A stretch of DNA of 54,304 nt from Muribaculaceae bacterium (GCA_017454355.1 JAFTDD010000085.1:1-54304); one strand, 5' to 3'. Counted from the first letter of the stretch, positions 41,671 to 49,900 are shown. The notes: generated by a model from the sequence alone, not told the origin. A program made the numbers and translations.

Positions 41671-43614
41671 ATGAAAACAATTGGCAAAATCATGCTGGCC
41701 GGCGCGATTGGCGTTGGCGCGTTACTCGCGGTAGCGGCAAGCGACCCCGTGTTAATGACCATCAACGGCAAGGACGTGCATTTGAGCGAGTTCAACTATC
41801 TCTACAACAAGAACTCGCAGCAACAGGTCGAGAAAGAGAGCCTTGACCGCTATGTTGACCGTTTTGTTACCTATAAACTTAAGGTAGCCGATGCCGAGGC
41901 CGCCGGCGTGGACACCACCAAGGCTTTCCGCGATGAACTTGAGGGCTACCGCAAGGACATCGTCGGCCCATTCCTGGCCGATAGCAGCGCCATCGACCGC
42001 GAGGCCCACCGGCTCTACGCCCACCACCTGCGCAACGTCGATGTCGACCACATGATGCTCATGCCGGGCAAGACCGTCGACGAGCAGCACCGCCAACTCG
42101 CACTCATGGACAGCCTGCGTGGCCGCATCCTCGCCGGCGAGAGTTGGGACAGCATTGCCGTCCACTACAGTGCCGACCCGTCGGTCAGGCGCAACATGGG
42201 TCATTACGGCTACGTGATGGCCGGCGTTTTCCCCGCCGCATGGGAGAATGTTGCCTTTGAGACACCCGTGGGTCAAATCAGCCAGCCGTTTGCCACCAAA
42301 TATGGCGTACACATGTTGCGCGTCAATGCCGAGCGCCCCGACGAAGGCTCGGTGCTCACCGCCCATATCCTCAAAATGTTTGACCGCAACAAACTCAACG
42401 ACAGCATCAAGGCCGCCATGCTCGCCGAGATGGAACTCGTGTGTGACTCTATCCAAGCCGGCGCCGACTTCACCGAGATGGCCGCCCGCCATAGCGACGA
42501 CTTCCAGACCAAGAGCCGCGGCGGTATGCTGCCCTGGGTGTCGCGCGGACGGATGGTGCCCGAGTTTGAAAACGTGGCATTCTCGTTGGCCAACGGCGAG
42601 GTGAGCCGCCCCGTGGAGAGCGTCTTCGGCTACCACATCATCAAGCGCATCGACAGCCGCCCGACGCCGTCGTTCGACGAGTTGCGCGACCGCATCGTCA
42701 AGACCATCACCAACGACGAGGAACTATCAAAGGCTCCGCGCCAGGCGGTGATTGACCGCATGAAGGCTCAATACGGCTTCAAGATGGACAAGGGCCTGGA
42801 TAAGTGGATTGACAAAGCGCTGTCCAAGGCGGGCGGTTACGACAAGGCGTTTGTCGAGAATGTGATGCGCAAATCGAACCAGACGGCTTGCTCCTTTGCC
42901 GGACGCAAACTCAGCGTGGGAGACCTCTCGTCGAAACTCGACACGCTGCCCATCACCAACCGCACCTACGCTATCGACTATATCAAGACGCAACTCGCCG
43001 CAGAGGCCGACAACGCCGTCATGGAGCATTATTCCAACCATATCATCGACGACAACGCCGACTTCCGCAACCTGATGGGCGAATATCGCGATGGCATGCT
43101 GCTCTTTGAAATCAGCGACCGCCGCATCTGGAAAGGCGCCAGCGCCGATACCATTGGTCTCGAGCGCTACTACGCCGAGCACCGCAACAACTACCTCTGG
43201 ACCGAGCCTCGCTTCAAGGGTGTCATCCTCAGTGCTCGCAACGACAGCGTACTGCAGGCAGTCAAGGCCGACCTGGCCAAGATCGACCGCAGTCTGCCCG
43301 TCGACACAATCGCCCAAAAACTCTTCCACGCCCACGGCGGCGCCATCAAGATGGACCGCATGACCGTCAAGAAGGGCGACAACAAGTTGGCCGACTATGT
43401 CATCTTTGGAACCGGCACAGAGATGCCCTACAAGAACTACGCCACCGCGATGGTGCTGGATGGCGGTCTTATTGACCAACCTACCGGTTTGGACGACGTC
43501 CGCGGACGCGTCACCAGCGACTATCAAGATGTACTCGAGAAGCGTTGGATTGAGGAACTCAAAGCCAAGTATCCGGTCAAAATCAACAAGAAAGTGTTAG
43601 ACACTCTCCGGTAA
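41671..43614 (+). CDS. Periplasmic peptidyl-prolyl isomerase with two parvulin domains
   Basis: The 647-residue protein has a signal peptide (MKTIGKIMLAGAIGVGALLAVAA). A SurA-like helical N-terminal chaperone part (about 25-120) precedes parvulin domain 1 (about 125-230, GHYGYVMAGVFPAAWENVAF, GQISQPFATKYGVHMLRV) and domain 2 (about 230-330, GGMLPWVSRGRMVPEFENVA, GEVSRPVESVFGYHIIKR), then a long helical C-terminal part ending with a third degenerate parvulin-like region. It probably assists outer-membrane protein folding. First gene of a parvulin-SurA-OstA operon. Confidence 0.88.
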   Translation: MKTIGKIMLAGAIGVGALLAVAASDPVLMTINGKDVHLSEFNYLYNKNSQQQVEKESLDRYVDRFVTYKLKVADAEAAGVDTTKAFRDELEGYRKDIVGPFLADSSAIDREAHRLYAHHLRNVDVDHMMLMPGKTVDEQHRQLALMDSLRGRILAGESWDSIAVHYSADPSVRRNMGHYGYVMAGVFPAAWENVAFETPVGQISQPFATKYGVHMLRVNAERPDEGSVLTAHILKMFDRNKLNDSIKAAMLAEMELVCDSIQAGADFTEMAARHSDDFQTKSRGGMLPWVSRGRMVPEFENVAFSLANGEVSRPVESVFGYHIIKRIDSRPTPSFDELRDRIVKTITNDEELSKAPRQAVIDRMKAQYGFKMDKGLDKWIDKALSKAGGYDKAFVENVMRKSNQTACSFAGRKLSVGDLSSKLDTLPITNRTYAIDYIKTQLAAEADNAVMEHYSNHIIDDNADFRNLMGEYRDGMLLFEISDRRIWKGASADTIGLERYYAEHRNNYLWTEPRFKGVILSARNDSVLQAVKADLAKIDRSLPVDTIAQKLFHAHGGAIKMDRMTVKKGDNKLADYVIFGTGTEMPYKNYATAMVLDGGLIDQPTGLDDVRGRVTSDYQDVLEKRWIEELKAKYPVKINKKVLDTLR

Positions 43615-43651
43615 TGCATAATTTGTAATGCATAATTCATAATTGCAGCCA

Positions 43652-45046
43652 ATGAAGAAATATTTTGCACTCGGTGCTTCCCGCTTTATGCTACGCTCTT
43701 TCTGCTTGGTGCTTTGTACTTCGTACTTCGTACTTTGCATGGCCCAGAACAATATAGCCGAAGAGGTGGTGTGGGTTGTGGGCGACGAGCCGATTTTCAA
43801 GAGCGAAGTCGAGGAGCAATACCTCAACATGCAATATGAGCGTATGGAGTTGCCCGGCAACCCCTACTGCGTCATCCCCGAGCAGATGGCCATCGACAAG
43901 TTATTCCTCCACCAAGCGAAACTCGACACGGTGCAGGTGCAGGACACTCAGGTGGCAAAGGAGGTTGACAGCCGCATCAACTATTATATTGCCAACCTGG
44001 GCAGCAAGGAGAAGGTGGAAGAATACTTCCACCAGCCCATGCCGCTCATGCGCGAGCGCCTGATGGATATGTTCCGCGACCAATATGCCATCCAGATGGT
44101 GCAGCGGTCGCTCACCGAGAAGGTCAAAGCCACGCCTAGTGACGTGCGCCGCTTCTTCAACACCATCCCCAAGGACTCGCTCCCCTACATCCCGCTGCAG
44201 GTGGTGGTGCAAATCATCACCGTCAACCCCGTCATCCCGCAGCAGGAAATCGATGAGGTTAAGGCGCGCCTGCGCGACTATGCGGCACGCGTGACCAGTG
44301 GCGAGAGTGAATTCTCGACGCTCGCCATCCTCTACAGCGAGGACCAGGCCACCAGCGTTTATGGCGGCGAGACGGGCTTCCAGAGCCGCTCGGTGCTCCT
44401 GCCGGAGTATGCCACCGCGGCATTCAACTTGAGCGACACCAAGCGAGTGAGCAACATTGTCGATGCCGAAGACGGCTACCACATCATCCAACTCATCGAG
44501 AAGCGTGGCGACCGCATCAACACCCGCCATATCCTGCTCAGGCCGCGCGTGTCGGACAGCGACCTCACCGACGCCATCAACCGTCTTGACTCGGTGCGCA
44601 GCGAAATCGTTGCCGGCAAGGTGGACTTCAAGGACGCCGCGTTCTATATCTCACAGGATAAGGACTCGCGCAACAATAGCGGCATTATGCTCAACGAGCA
44701 GACCCATAGCAGCCGCTTTGAGATGCAGGATCTGCCGGCCGAGGTGGGTAAACTCATCGACAAGATGCAGCCGGGCGACGTGAGCGAGCCGTTTGTGATG
44801 ACCAACGCCAAGACCCACCGCGACCAAGTGTGCATCGTCCGCCTGATGGAGCGCATCGACGGTCACAAGGCAGACATCGGCGAGGACTACCAGACCATTA
44901 AGGACATGTGTGAGGCAAACCAGAAGCAAAAGATTATCACCAACTGGATTAAGGAAAAGCAGCGCACCACCTACGTGTGGATTGAGCCGGCATGGCGCGA
45001 CTGCGAGTTCCGTTACGACTGGCTGAACCAGGATGATAGCAAGTAG
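43652..45046 (+). CDS. SurA-like periplasmic chaperone/peptidyl-prolyl isomerase
   Basis: The 464-residue protein has an N-terminal SurA core (VVWVVGDEPIFKSEVEEQYL), followed by two parvulin domains (about 185-285, GGETGFQSRSVLLPEYATAA; and about 290-395, NSGIMLNEQTHSSRFEMQDL) and a C-terminal helix that packs on the core. The role is folding of outer-membrane barrels in the periplasm. The most striking part is the signal peptide: residues about 5-30 are encoded by eleven degenerate 7-base repeats (43664-43740), giving a 7-residue periodicity (FALGASR, FMLRSFC, LVLCTSY, FVLCMAQ). Cleavage is expected after CMA. The stop codon overlaps the OstA-like start by 14 bp. Confidence 0.9.
   Translation: MKKYFALGASRFMLRSFCLVLCTSYFVLCMAQNNIAEEVVWVVGDEPIFKSEVEEQYLNMQYERMELPGNPYCVIPEQMAIDKLFLHQAKLDTVQVQDTQVAKEVDSRINYYIANLGSKEKVEEYFHQPMPLMRERLMDMFRDQYAIQMVQRSLTEKVKATPSDVRRFFNTIPKDSLPYIPLQVVVQIITVNPVIPQQEIDEVKARLRDYAARVTSGESEFSTLAILYSEDQATSVYGGETGFQSRSVLLPEYATAAFNLSDTKRVSNIVDAEDGYHIIQLIEKRGDRINTRHILLRPRVSDSDLTDAINRLDSVRSEIVAGKVDFKDAAFYISQDKDSRNNSGIMLNEQTHSSRFEMQDLPAEVGKLIDKMQPGDVSEPFVMTNAKTHRDQVCIVRLMERIDGHKADIGEDYQTIKDMCEANQKQKIITNWIKEKQRTTYVWIEPAWRDCEFRYDWLNQDDSK
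43664..43740 (+). repeat. TTYGTRC heptamer array, 11 units, encoding a signal peptide
   Basis: Units in order: TTTGCAC, TCGGTGC, TTCCCGC, TTTATGC, TACGCTC, TTTCTGC, TTGGTGC, TTTGTAC, TTCGTAC, TTCGTAC, TTTGCAT. Most fit TTYGTRC, with more drift at the 5' end. The period of seven cycles the reading frame every 21 bases. Confidence 0.9.
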
Positions 45047-46736
45047 CAGGACTAAGAACAAAGTACAAAGCACGAAGTACGAAGTACGAAGTGACAATCG
45101 GCGCGCGCGGTGGACGACCATCTTCCTGGTGGTGGCCATCGCGCTCGGCGCTATCGCCGGAACCCAGCGTCCGGGTCAAAGCCGGGCAAGGCAAGGGACG
45201 CCGGGCAAGGCGGCACCGTCACGCATCCAGCCACAAATTCCAAAGGCCGACCGGTATCAAGCCAACCGCGTCTTTATCGAGCACGCCGACTCGCTGATGG
45301 CCAACGAGAACGTCAGCACTGAGTACCAAGTTCTCATGGGCAACATCCGTTTCCGCCGTGCCGATATGTATATGTACTGCGACAGCGCCCATTTCTACGA
45401 CAAGACCAACTCACTCGACGCCTTCGGCAACGTGAAGATGACCCAAGGCGACACACTGTTTGTCTACGCCGACGTCCTCCACTACATCGGCGAGGTGCAG
45501 TTAGCCCAACTGCGTTATAACGTGCGGCTTGAAAACCGCAACGCGGTGCTGCTCACCGATAGCCTCGACTACGACGTGCAAGGCGGCATCGGCTACTACT
45601 TCGACGGCGGAGTGCTGCGCGACGACCGTAACGCCACTGAACTCAGTTCACGCAACGGACGCTATGACGTCCACTCTAAAATCGCCGAGTTCGCCACCGA
45701 TGTGAGATTGCTCAACGACCAGTATGAGATGAACACCAACTTCCTCACATACAGCACTCGGACCCACATTGCCACCATCACCGAGATGACCGAAATCCTG
45801 GGTGACAGCATCTCCATCTACACCAGCAGCGGCTGGTATGACACCAACAAGGACGACGGCACGCTCTATGATCGCTCGCTCATCGTCACGCGCGATGGAC
45901 AGACGCTGCAAGGCGACACGGTTTATTACGACCGCCGCAAGACCTACGGCGAGGCACGAGGCAACGTTGAAATCACCGACACCGCCCATAGCGTTATCCT
46001 CAACGGCGACTACGGCTATCACGACGATGTGGCCCACTATAGTTACGTCACCCGCAATGCCCGGGCACGCGAGTTTTCGCAGAAGGACACCCTCTATTTG
46101 CGGGCCGACACACTGCTCACTCTGCTCGAGGGCGAGGACAGCGTGCGCGTGATGCGAGCCATCGACGACGTGCGGTTCTACCGCAAGGATGTGCAGGGCA
46201 TGTGCGACTCGATGCGCGCCAGCCAAGCCGACTCAATCCTTTATATGTACCGCAACGCGGTGGTGTGGAACGAGGGGAGACAGGTAGCCAGCGAGCAAAT
46301 CAATGTCCACATGGCCGACAGCACCGTCGATTGGGCTGTGCTGCCCGTGCCGGGCATCGTGGTGAGCCATGTGGGCGAGGACTACTACGACCAACTATAC
46401 GGCAAGAAGATGCGAGCCACGTTTGAGAACGGCGAGATGCGCCGCCTCGATGTGGACGGCAACGTGATGGCAATCATGTTCCCGCAGGAAGAGGACAGCA
46501 CCTATAACAAAATGGTCAACGCCGAGTCGAGTTACCTCACCCTGTTGCTCAAAGAAAAACAGGAAGTGGAGAAACTCACGATGTGGCCCGAAGTGACCGG
46601 CCAGGTGACACCTCTCTACCTCGTCAAGAAATCGCAACTGCTGTTGCCGCAATTCGTCTGGTACGAAGACCGACGGCCCCGCTCTCCACAGGACATCCTT
46701 GAAAGTACAAAGTACGAAGTACAAAGTACAAAGTAG
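45033..46736 (+). CDS. OstA/LptA-like outer-membrane assembly protein
   Basis: The 567-residue protein has one N-terminal hydrophobic segment (TTIFLVVAIALGAIAG, about 28-44) as signal or anchor, then many OstA/LptA-type beta repeats (ADMYMYCDSAHFYDKTNSLD, GNVKMTQGDTLFVYADVLHY, GDTVYYDRRKTYGEARGNVE). LptA-type jellyrolls carry lipopolysaccharide across the periplasm. It overlaps the SurA-like gene by 14 bp. Residues about 10-20 (KVQSTKYEVRS) and the last 11 (ESTKYEVQSTK) are translated GTACRAA heptamers, so both ends of the protein are repeat-derived. Internal ATG starts are absent before the hydrophobic segment, which supports the repeat being translated. Confidence 0.85.
   Translation: MIASSRTKNKVQSTKYEVRSDNRRARWTTIFLVVAIALGAIAGTQRPGQSRARQGTPGKAAPSRIQPQIPKADRYQANRVFIEHADSLMANENVSTEYQVLMGNIRFRRADMYMYCDSAHFYDKTNSLDAFGNVKMTQGDTLFVYADVLHYIGEVQLAQLRYNVRLENRNAVLLTDSLDYDVQGGIGYYFDGGVLRDDRNATELSSRNGRYDVHSKIAEFATDVRLLNDQYEMNTNFLTYSTRTHIATITEMTEILGDSISIYTSSGWYDTNKDDGTLYDRSLIVTRDGQTLQGDTVYYDRRKTYGEARGNVEITDTAHSVILNGDYGYHDDVAHYSYVTRNARAREFSQKDTLYLRADTLLTLLEGEDSVRVMRAIDDVRFYRKDVQGMCDSMRASQADSILYMYRNAVVWNEGRQVASEQINVHMADSTVDWAVLPVPGIVVSHVGEDYYDQLYGKKMRATFENGEMRRLDVDGNVMAIMFPQEEDSTYNKMVNAESSYLTLLLKEKQEVEKLTMWPEVTGQVTPLYLVKKSQLLLPQFVWYEDRRPRSPQDILESTKYEVQSTK
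45056..45090 (+). repeat. GTACRAA heptamer array, 5 units, coding for the OstA-like N-terminus
   Basis: GAACAAA, GTACAAA, GCACGAA, GTACGAA, GTACGAA. This is the reverse complement of the TTYGTRC array in the preceding gene and begins 10 bp after that gene's stop. Confidence 0.92.
46705..46736 (+). repeat. GTACRAA heptamer array, 4 units plus stop, at the OstA-like C-terminus
   Basis: GTACAAA, GTACGAA, GTACAAA, GTACAAA, GTAG; the TAG stop ends the array. Confidence 0.92.
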
Positions 46737-46760
46737 TGCCTGGCTGCCCGCAAAGGCAAA

Positions 46761-46786
46761 TGTAGGGCCTGGCCTTGGCCTGGCCG
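46761..46786 (+). repeat. TGTAGGG module with GGCCTGGCC core, intergenic copy
   Basis: Identical over 26 bases (inverse orientation) to the copy in the AsmA-like gene. Followed by CAAAACTATTATC and CGTGCGC, which recall the composite element. Confidence 0.93.
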
Positions 46787-46819
46787 TCCACAAAAGCAAA
46801 ACTATTATCAACGTGCGCT

Positions 46820-46847
46820 TGTAGGGGCAGAATTTATTCTGCCCACA
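46820..46847. repeat. TGTAGGG-type palindrome, GGCAGAAT core
   Basis: TGTAGGGGCAGAAT, TT, ATTCTGCCC, ACA: perfect arms GGGCAGAAT/ATTCTGCCC. Same prefix as the GGACACAAT and GGCCTGGCC modules. Confidence 0.9.
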
Positions 46848-46862
46848 TAGCAAAATTTTTAG

Positions 46863-46958
46863 AACATGAATTACCATAAATCATCCATTAATTATTCATA
46901 AATTTTTAATTTTATTTATAACATTTAGAATAAATATTCATGGATAATTCATGGTAAT
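46863..46958. repeat. Inverted pair of AACATGAATTACCAT elements
   Basis: Left half AACATGAATTACCATAAAT... and right half ...ATGGATAATTCATGGTAATT are inverted copies of the element at 12235-12283. Confidence 0.75.
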
Positions 46959-46972
46959 TGCTCCCATTCGGT

Positions 46973-47000
46973 CACGAACTAAAGGTTCGTGTTTATAATT
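46973..47000 (+). terminator. Possible hairpin terminator before mutL
   Basis: CACGAAC (46973-46979), TAAAG, GTTCGTG (46985-46991), then TTTATAATT. The stem is short. The last part of the composite repeat (GAGGCTCAACCCCTCAACG, about 47020-47038) follows directly before the mutL ATG. Confidence 0.4.
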
Positions 47001-47043
47001 AATCAGAGACTTTTTACAGGAGGCTCAACCCCTCAACGATTAA

Positions 47044-48918
47044 ATGAATGACGTAATCAAACTGCTGCCCGACAGCGTCGCCAATCAGATTGCCGCCGGC
47101 GAAGTCATCCAACGACCGGCCTCGGTAATCAAGGAACTTGTGGAGAACGCAATCGACGCCGGGGCAACCGAGGTGGAGATTGTGCTCAAGGATGCCGGAC
47201 GCACCCTCATTCAAGTCATTGACAACGGCTGCGGCATGAGCGACACCGACGCCCGCTTGGCATTTGAACGCCACAGCACAAGCAAAATCACCAAAGCCGA
47301 CGACCTGTTCACGCTGCGAACGATGGGTTTCCGCGGCGAGGCGTTGGCAAGCATCGCCGCCATCGCCATGGTTGAACTCCGCACTCGCCGCGGCGACCAG
47401 CAATTGGGCACACGGCTTGTGATTAACGGCTCGCAATGTGAAGAGCAGGAACCGGTGGCATGCCCCGTGGGCAGCAACTTCATGATTAAGAACATCTTCT
47501 TTAACGTGCCCGCGCGACGCAAGTTTCTCAAAAGCAACCGTGTGGAGTTGAGCAATATAATCCACGAGTTTGAGAAACTCGCTCTGGTCAACAACACCGT
47601 CGCCTTCACCATGAGTCACGACGGCAAAGTGCTCTACAAACTGCAGGGTGGCACGTTCATCCAGCGCATCGGCGCCCTGATGGGGCATAACATCGACCAG
47701 CAACTATTGCCCATCGACGTCGACACGGCCATCGTCCGGATTACCGGTTTTATCGGACGTGTGGAGAACTCGCGGCGCCGCAACGCCTTGCAGTATATGT
47801 TTGCCAACGAGCGGTTTATGCGCCATCCCTACTTCCACAAGGCTGTTATGGCGGCTTACGACCAACTCATTCCCGCCGACACCCAACCTAACTATTTCCT
47901 GCGCTTTACCGTCGACCCGCAGGCCCTCGATGTCAATATCCACCCCACCAAGACCGAAATCAAGTTTGAGGACGAAGTCGCCATTTGGCAAATTCTCAAC
48001 GCCGGCGTCAAAGCGACTTTAGGCCGCTTCAGCGACGTGCCGGCCATCGACTTTGACACCGAGGACGCCCCGAAAATGCCGGCCTACGGCACTCCGGTGA
48101 CTGAGGCCCCAACCGTTGCGGTCGACACCGGCTACAATCCATTTAACACTCAACGCCGCACGGAACGTGTCGACCCCGATTGGGAATCCCTCTACCGCCG
48201 TTTCGCTTCCGGTGATGTACGCCCCTCCGATACAGCAAGCTCCCCTCCTACAGATGGGGTGGGGGGAGGCTTATTGACCTCTACAGCAAGCCCCACGGAA
48301 TGGCCAGGCCAAGGCCAGGCCCTACAAGGAGGGGTGGGGGGAGGCTTATATCTCCAACTCAAAAACCGCTACATCCTCACTCCGGCACGCTCCGGCCTGA
48401 TGGTAATCGACCAGCACCGAGCCCACATGCTCATCCTATACAGTCGTTATATGGCCACCCACAAGGACGGCACTACCCCACTGCCGGCACAACGACTGTT
48501 GTTCCCTGTGGAGTTGCGCCTGGACGAGCGGCGCGACGCGCTGCTCGATGGCATCCTCGACCACATGCGCGCTATCGGCTTTGCCATCGAACCACAAGAC
48601 GCTAACGGCACATGGCTCATCACCGCCACTCCGGCCGACGTGGCAGCCAATCGCGTCACCGACCTCATTGAGACCATGCTCGAGCGCATCGACGACACGC
48701 AGAATGCCGCAGCCACGTTGCGCACCATGACGCTCGAGCGCGTTGCCGCGGCCATCGCCGCCGGTGCCGCACTCCCCTACGGCCGCTCCCTCTCGCCCGA
48801 TGAGATGGAGCACCTCGTCTCGCAACTGCTCGCCCTGCCCGCGCCAAACTACACTCCAACCGGCAAACTCATCATCTCCATCATCCCCTTTGACCAAATC
48901 ACCCGCCTCTTCCAATAG
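47044..48918 (+). CDS. mutL: DNA mismatch repair protein MutL
   Basis: The 624-residue protein has a GHKL ATPase N-terminus: IAAGEVIQRPASVIKELVEN (about 15-34), DAGATEVEI, DNGCGM (about 60-65), RHSTSKI, GFRGEALASI (about 97-106), and the TKTEIKFED segment (about 305). A linker (about 340-440) leads to a C-terminal dimerisation domain. At about 454 the site where endonuclease-type MutL proteins carry DQHA-x2-E-x4-E reads DQHRAHMLILYS, so both Glu residues are missing. Linker residues about 400-438 are encoded by dispersed DNA repeats (GVGGGLL, WPGQGQALQGGVGGGL). The gene follows the parvulin-OstA operon after a repeat-filled 307-bp gap. Confidence 0.94.
   Translation: MNDVIKLLPDSVANQIAAGEVIQRPASVIKELVENAIDAGATEVEIVLKDAGRTLIQVIDNGCGMSDTDARLAFERHSTSKITKADDLFTLRTMGFRGEALASIAAIAMVELRTRRGDQQLGTRLVINGSQCEEQEPVACPVGSNFMIKNIFFNVPARRKFLKSNRVELSNIIHEFEKLALVNNTVAFTMSHDGKVLYKLQGGTFIQRIGALMGHNIDQQLLPIDVDTAIVRITGFIGRVENSRRRNALQYMFANERFMRHPYFHKAVMAAYDQLIPADTQPNYFLRFTVDPQALDVNIHPTKTEIKFEDEVAIWQILNAGVKATLGRFSDVPAIDFDTEDAPKMPAYGTPVTEAPTVAVDTGYNPFNTQRRTERVDPDWESLYRRFASGDVRPSDTASSPPTDGVGGGLLTSTASPTEWPGQGQALQGGVGGGLYLQLKNRYILTPARSGLMVIDQHRAHMLILYSRYMATHKDGTTPLPAQRLLFPVELRLDERRDALLDGILDHMRAIGFAIEPQDANGTWLITATPADVAANRVTDLIETMLERIDDTQNAAATLRTMTLERVAAAIAAGAALPYGRSLSPDEMEHLVSQLLALPAPNYTPTGKLIISIIPFDQITRLFQ
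48242..48352 (+). repeat. Dispersed repeats within the mutL linker
   Basis: A direct repeat GGGGTGGGGGGAGGCTTAT occurs at about 48256-48274 and 48334-48352. Between them lies an inverse TGTAGGG/GGCCTGGCC module (48301-48326, reads TGGCCAGGCCAAGGCCAGG...CTACA) and CTACAGC twice. All are translated in frame. Confidence 0.9.
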
Positions 48919-48960
48919 GACATTTTGCGTACGATTACTGAACACAATAGACAGGTAATT

Positions 48961-49770
48961 ATGGAAGCAAAACGCGATATAATATTTGACGACACGCTTG
49001 AGAGGGTCGGCGATGAACTGTTTGCCGGCTATATCTGTCACGCGTTGTGCCAAGAGGGTCATTGCACATTCAGCCATGCCGGACGTGCCTTTACTCTCGC
49101 AGCCGGCGACTGCATGATTGTGGCACGGCGAGGAGATTTGATAACCGACCTGCACGCCAGTGAAGACTTCAGCGTCAAAGTAATCTACGTCACACAAGAA
49201 TTTATTGAGGTCTCGACCCCCCAAAGCAACTATGGCATGAGGGGGCATTTGGCTCTATTTGAGAACCCCGTGATGCACCTCACGCCGGAGATGAGAGAAC
49301 GTTGCGCCGCCAACTTCGCCACCATCAGCCATCGCCTCACCCAGGTGGGGCACCACTTCCAACGCGAGGTGCTCATCGCGGCCGTACAAACGATGATTCT
49401 GGACTTCTTTGACTTCCATGCCGAACTCTACGGCTTCGACAAATTGTCTACACAATACCATCAACTGATGGGACAGTTCCTCGAGTTGCTCGAGCGTGGC
49501 GACTACCGCACCAACCGCGAGATAGGTTACTATGCCGACAAACTCTGTGTCACCGCCAAGTACCTCAGCGAGGTGTCAAAGAAAGTAAGCGGACTGCCTG
49601 CGGCCTACTGGATAACGCGCTACACCGCACTGGACATCAGCCGGCAACTGCGCGACCGTTCGCTCTCGCTCACCGACATTGCCGACATGTTCAACTTCTC
49701 CTCGCCGGGCCACTTCACTCGCTATGTGATCAAGAACCTCGGCGCTCGCCCTGTTGACTTCCGCGAGTGA
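48961..49770 (+). CDS. AraC-family transcriptional regulator
   Basis: The 269-residue protein starts at ATG 48961 (MEAKRDIIFDDTL). The N-terminal half resembles a cupin-type sensor (GHCTFSHAGRAFTLAAGDCM). The C-terminal half has two helix-turn-helix units: YADKLCVTAKYLSEVSKKVS and LSLTDIADMFNFSSPGHFTR, followed by YVIKNLGARPVDFRE, the usual AraC ending. It lies just before a redox gene run in the same direction and probably controls it. A strong palindromic repeat starts six bases after its stop codon. The effector is unknown. Confidence 0.9.
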   Translation: MEAKRDIIFDDTLERVGDELFAGYICHALCQEGHCTFSHAGRAFTLAAGDCMIVARRGDLITDLHASEDFSVKVIYVTQEFIEVSTPQSNYGMRGHLALFENPVMHLTPEMRERCAANFATISHRLTQVGHHFQREVLIAAVQTMILDFFDFHAELYGFDKLSTQYHQLMGQFLELLERGDYRTNREIGYYADKLCVTAKYLSEVSKKVSGLPAAYWITRYTALDISRQLRDRSLSLTDIADMFNFSSPGHFTRYVIKNLGARPVDFRE

Positions 49771-49775
49771 GACAC

Positions 49776-49822
49776 GGGGACGGTTCTTGTGTTTCAGCAA
49801 GTGAAACACAAGAACCGTCCCC
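49776..49822. repeat. GGGGACGGTTC palindrome, copy 1 (20-bp perfect arms)
   Basis: Arm 49776-49795 (GGGGACGGTTCTTGTGTTTC), loop AGCAAGT, arm 49803-49822. Can act as a terminator-like hairpin after the araC-type gene. Confidence 0.95.
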
Positions 49823-49900
49823 AAGAAGAGAAGACGCCTTTTTCGAGAATTTGATAAAATTCTCCGCAATTTGTGTAAAAGCGATTACGGGGAATTGTTG

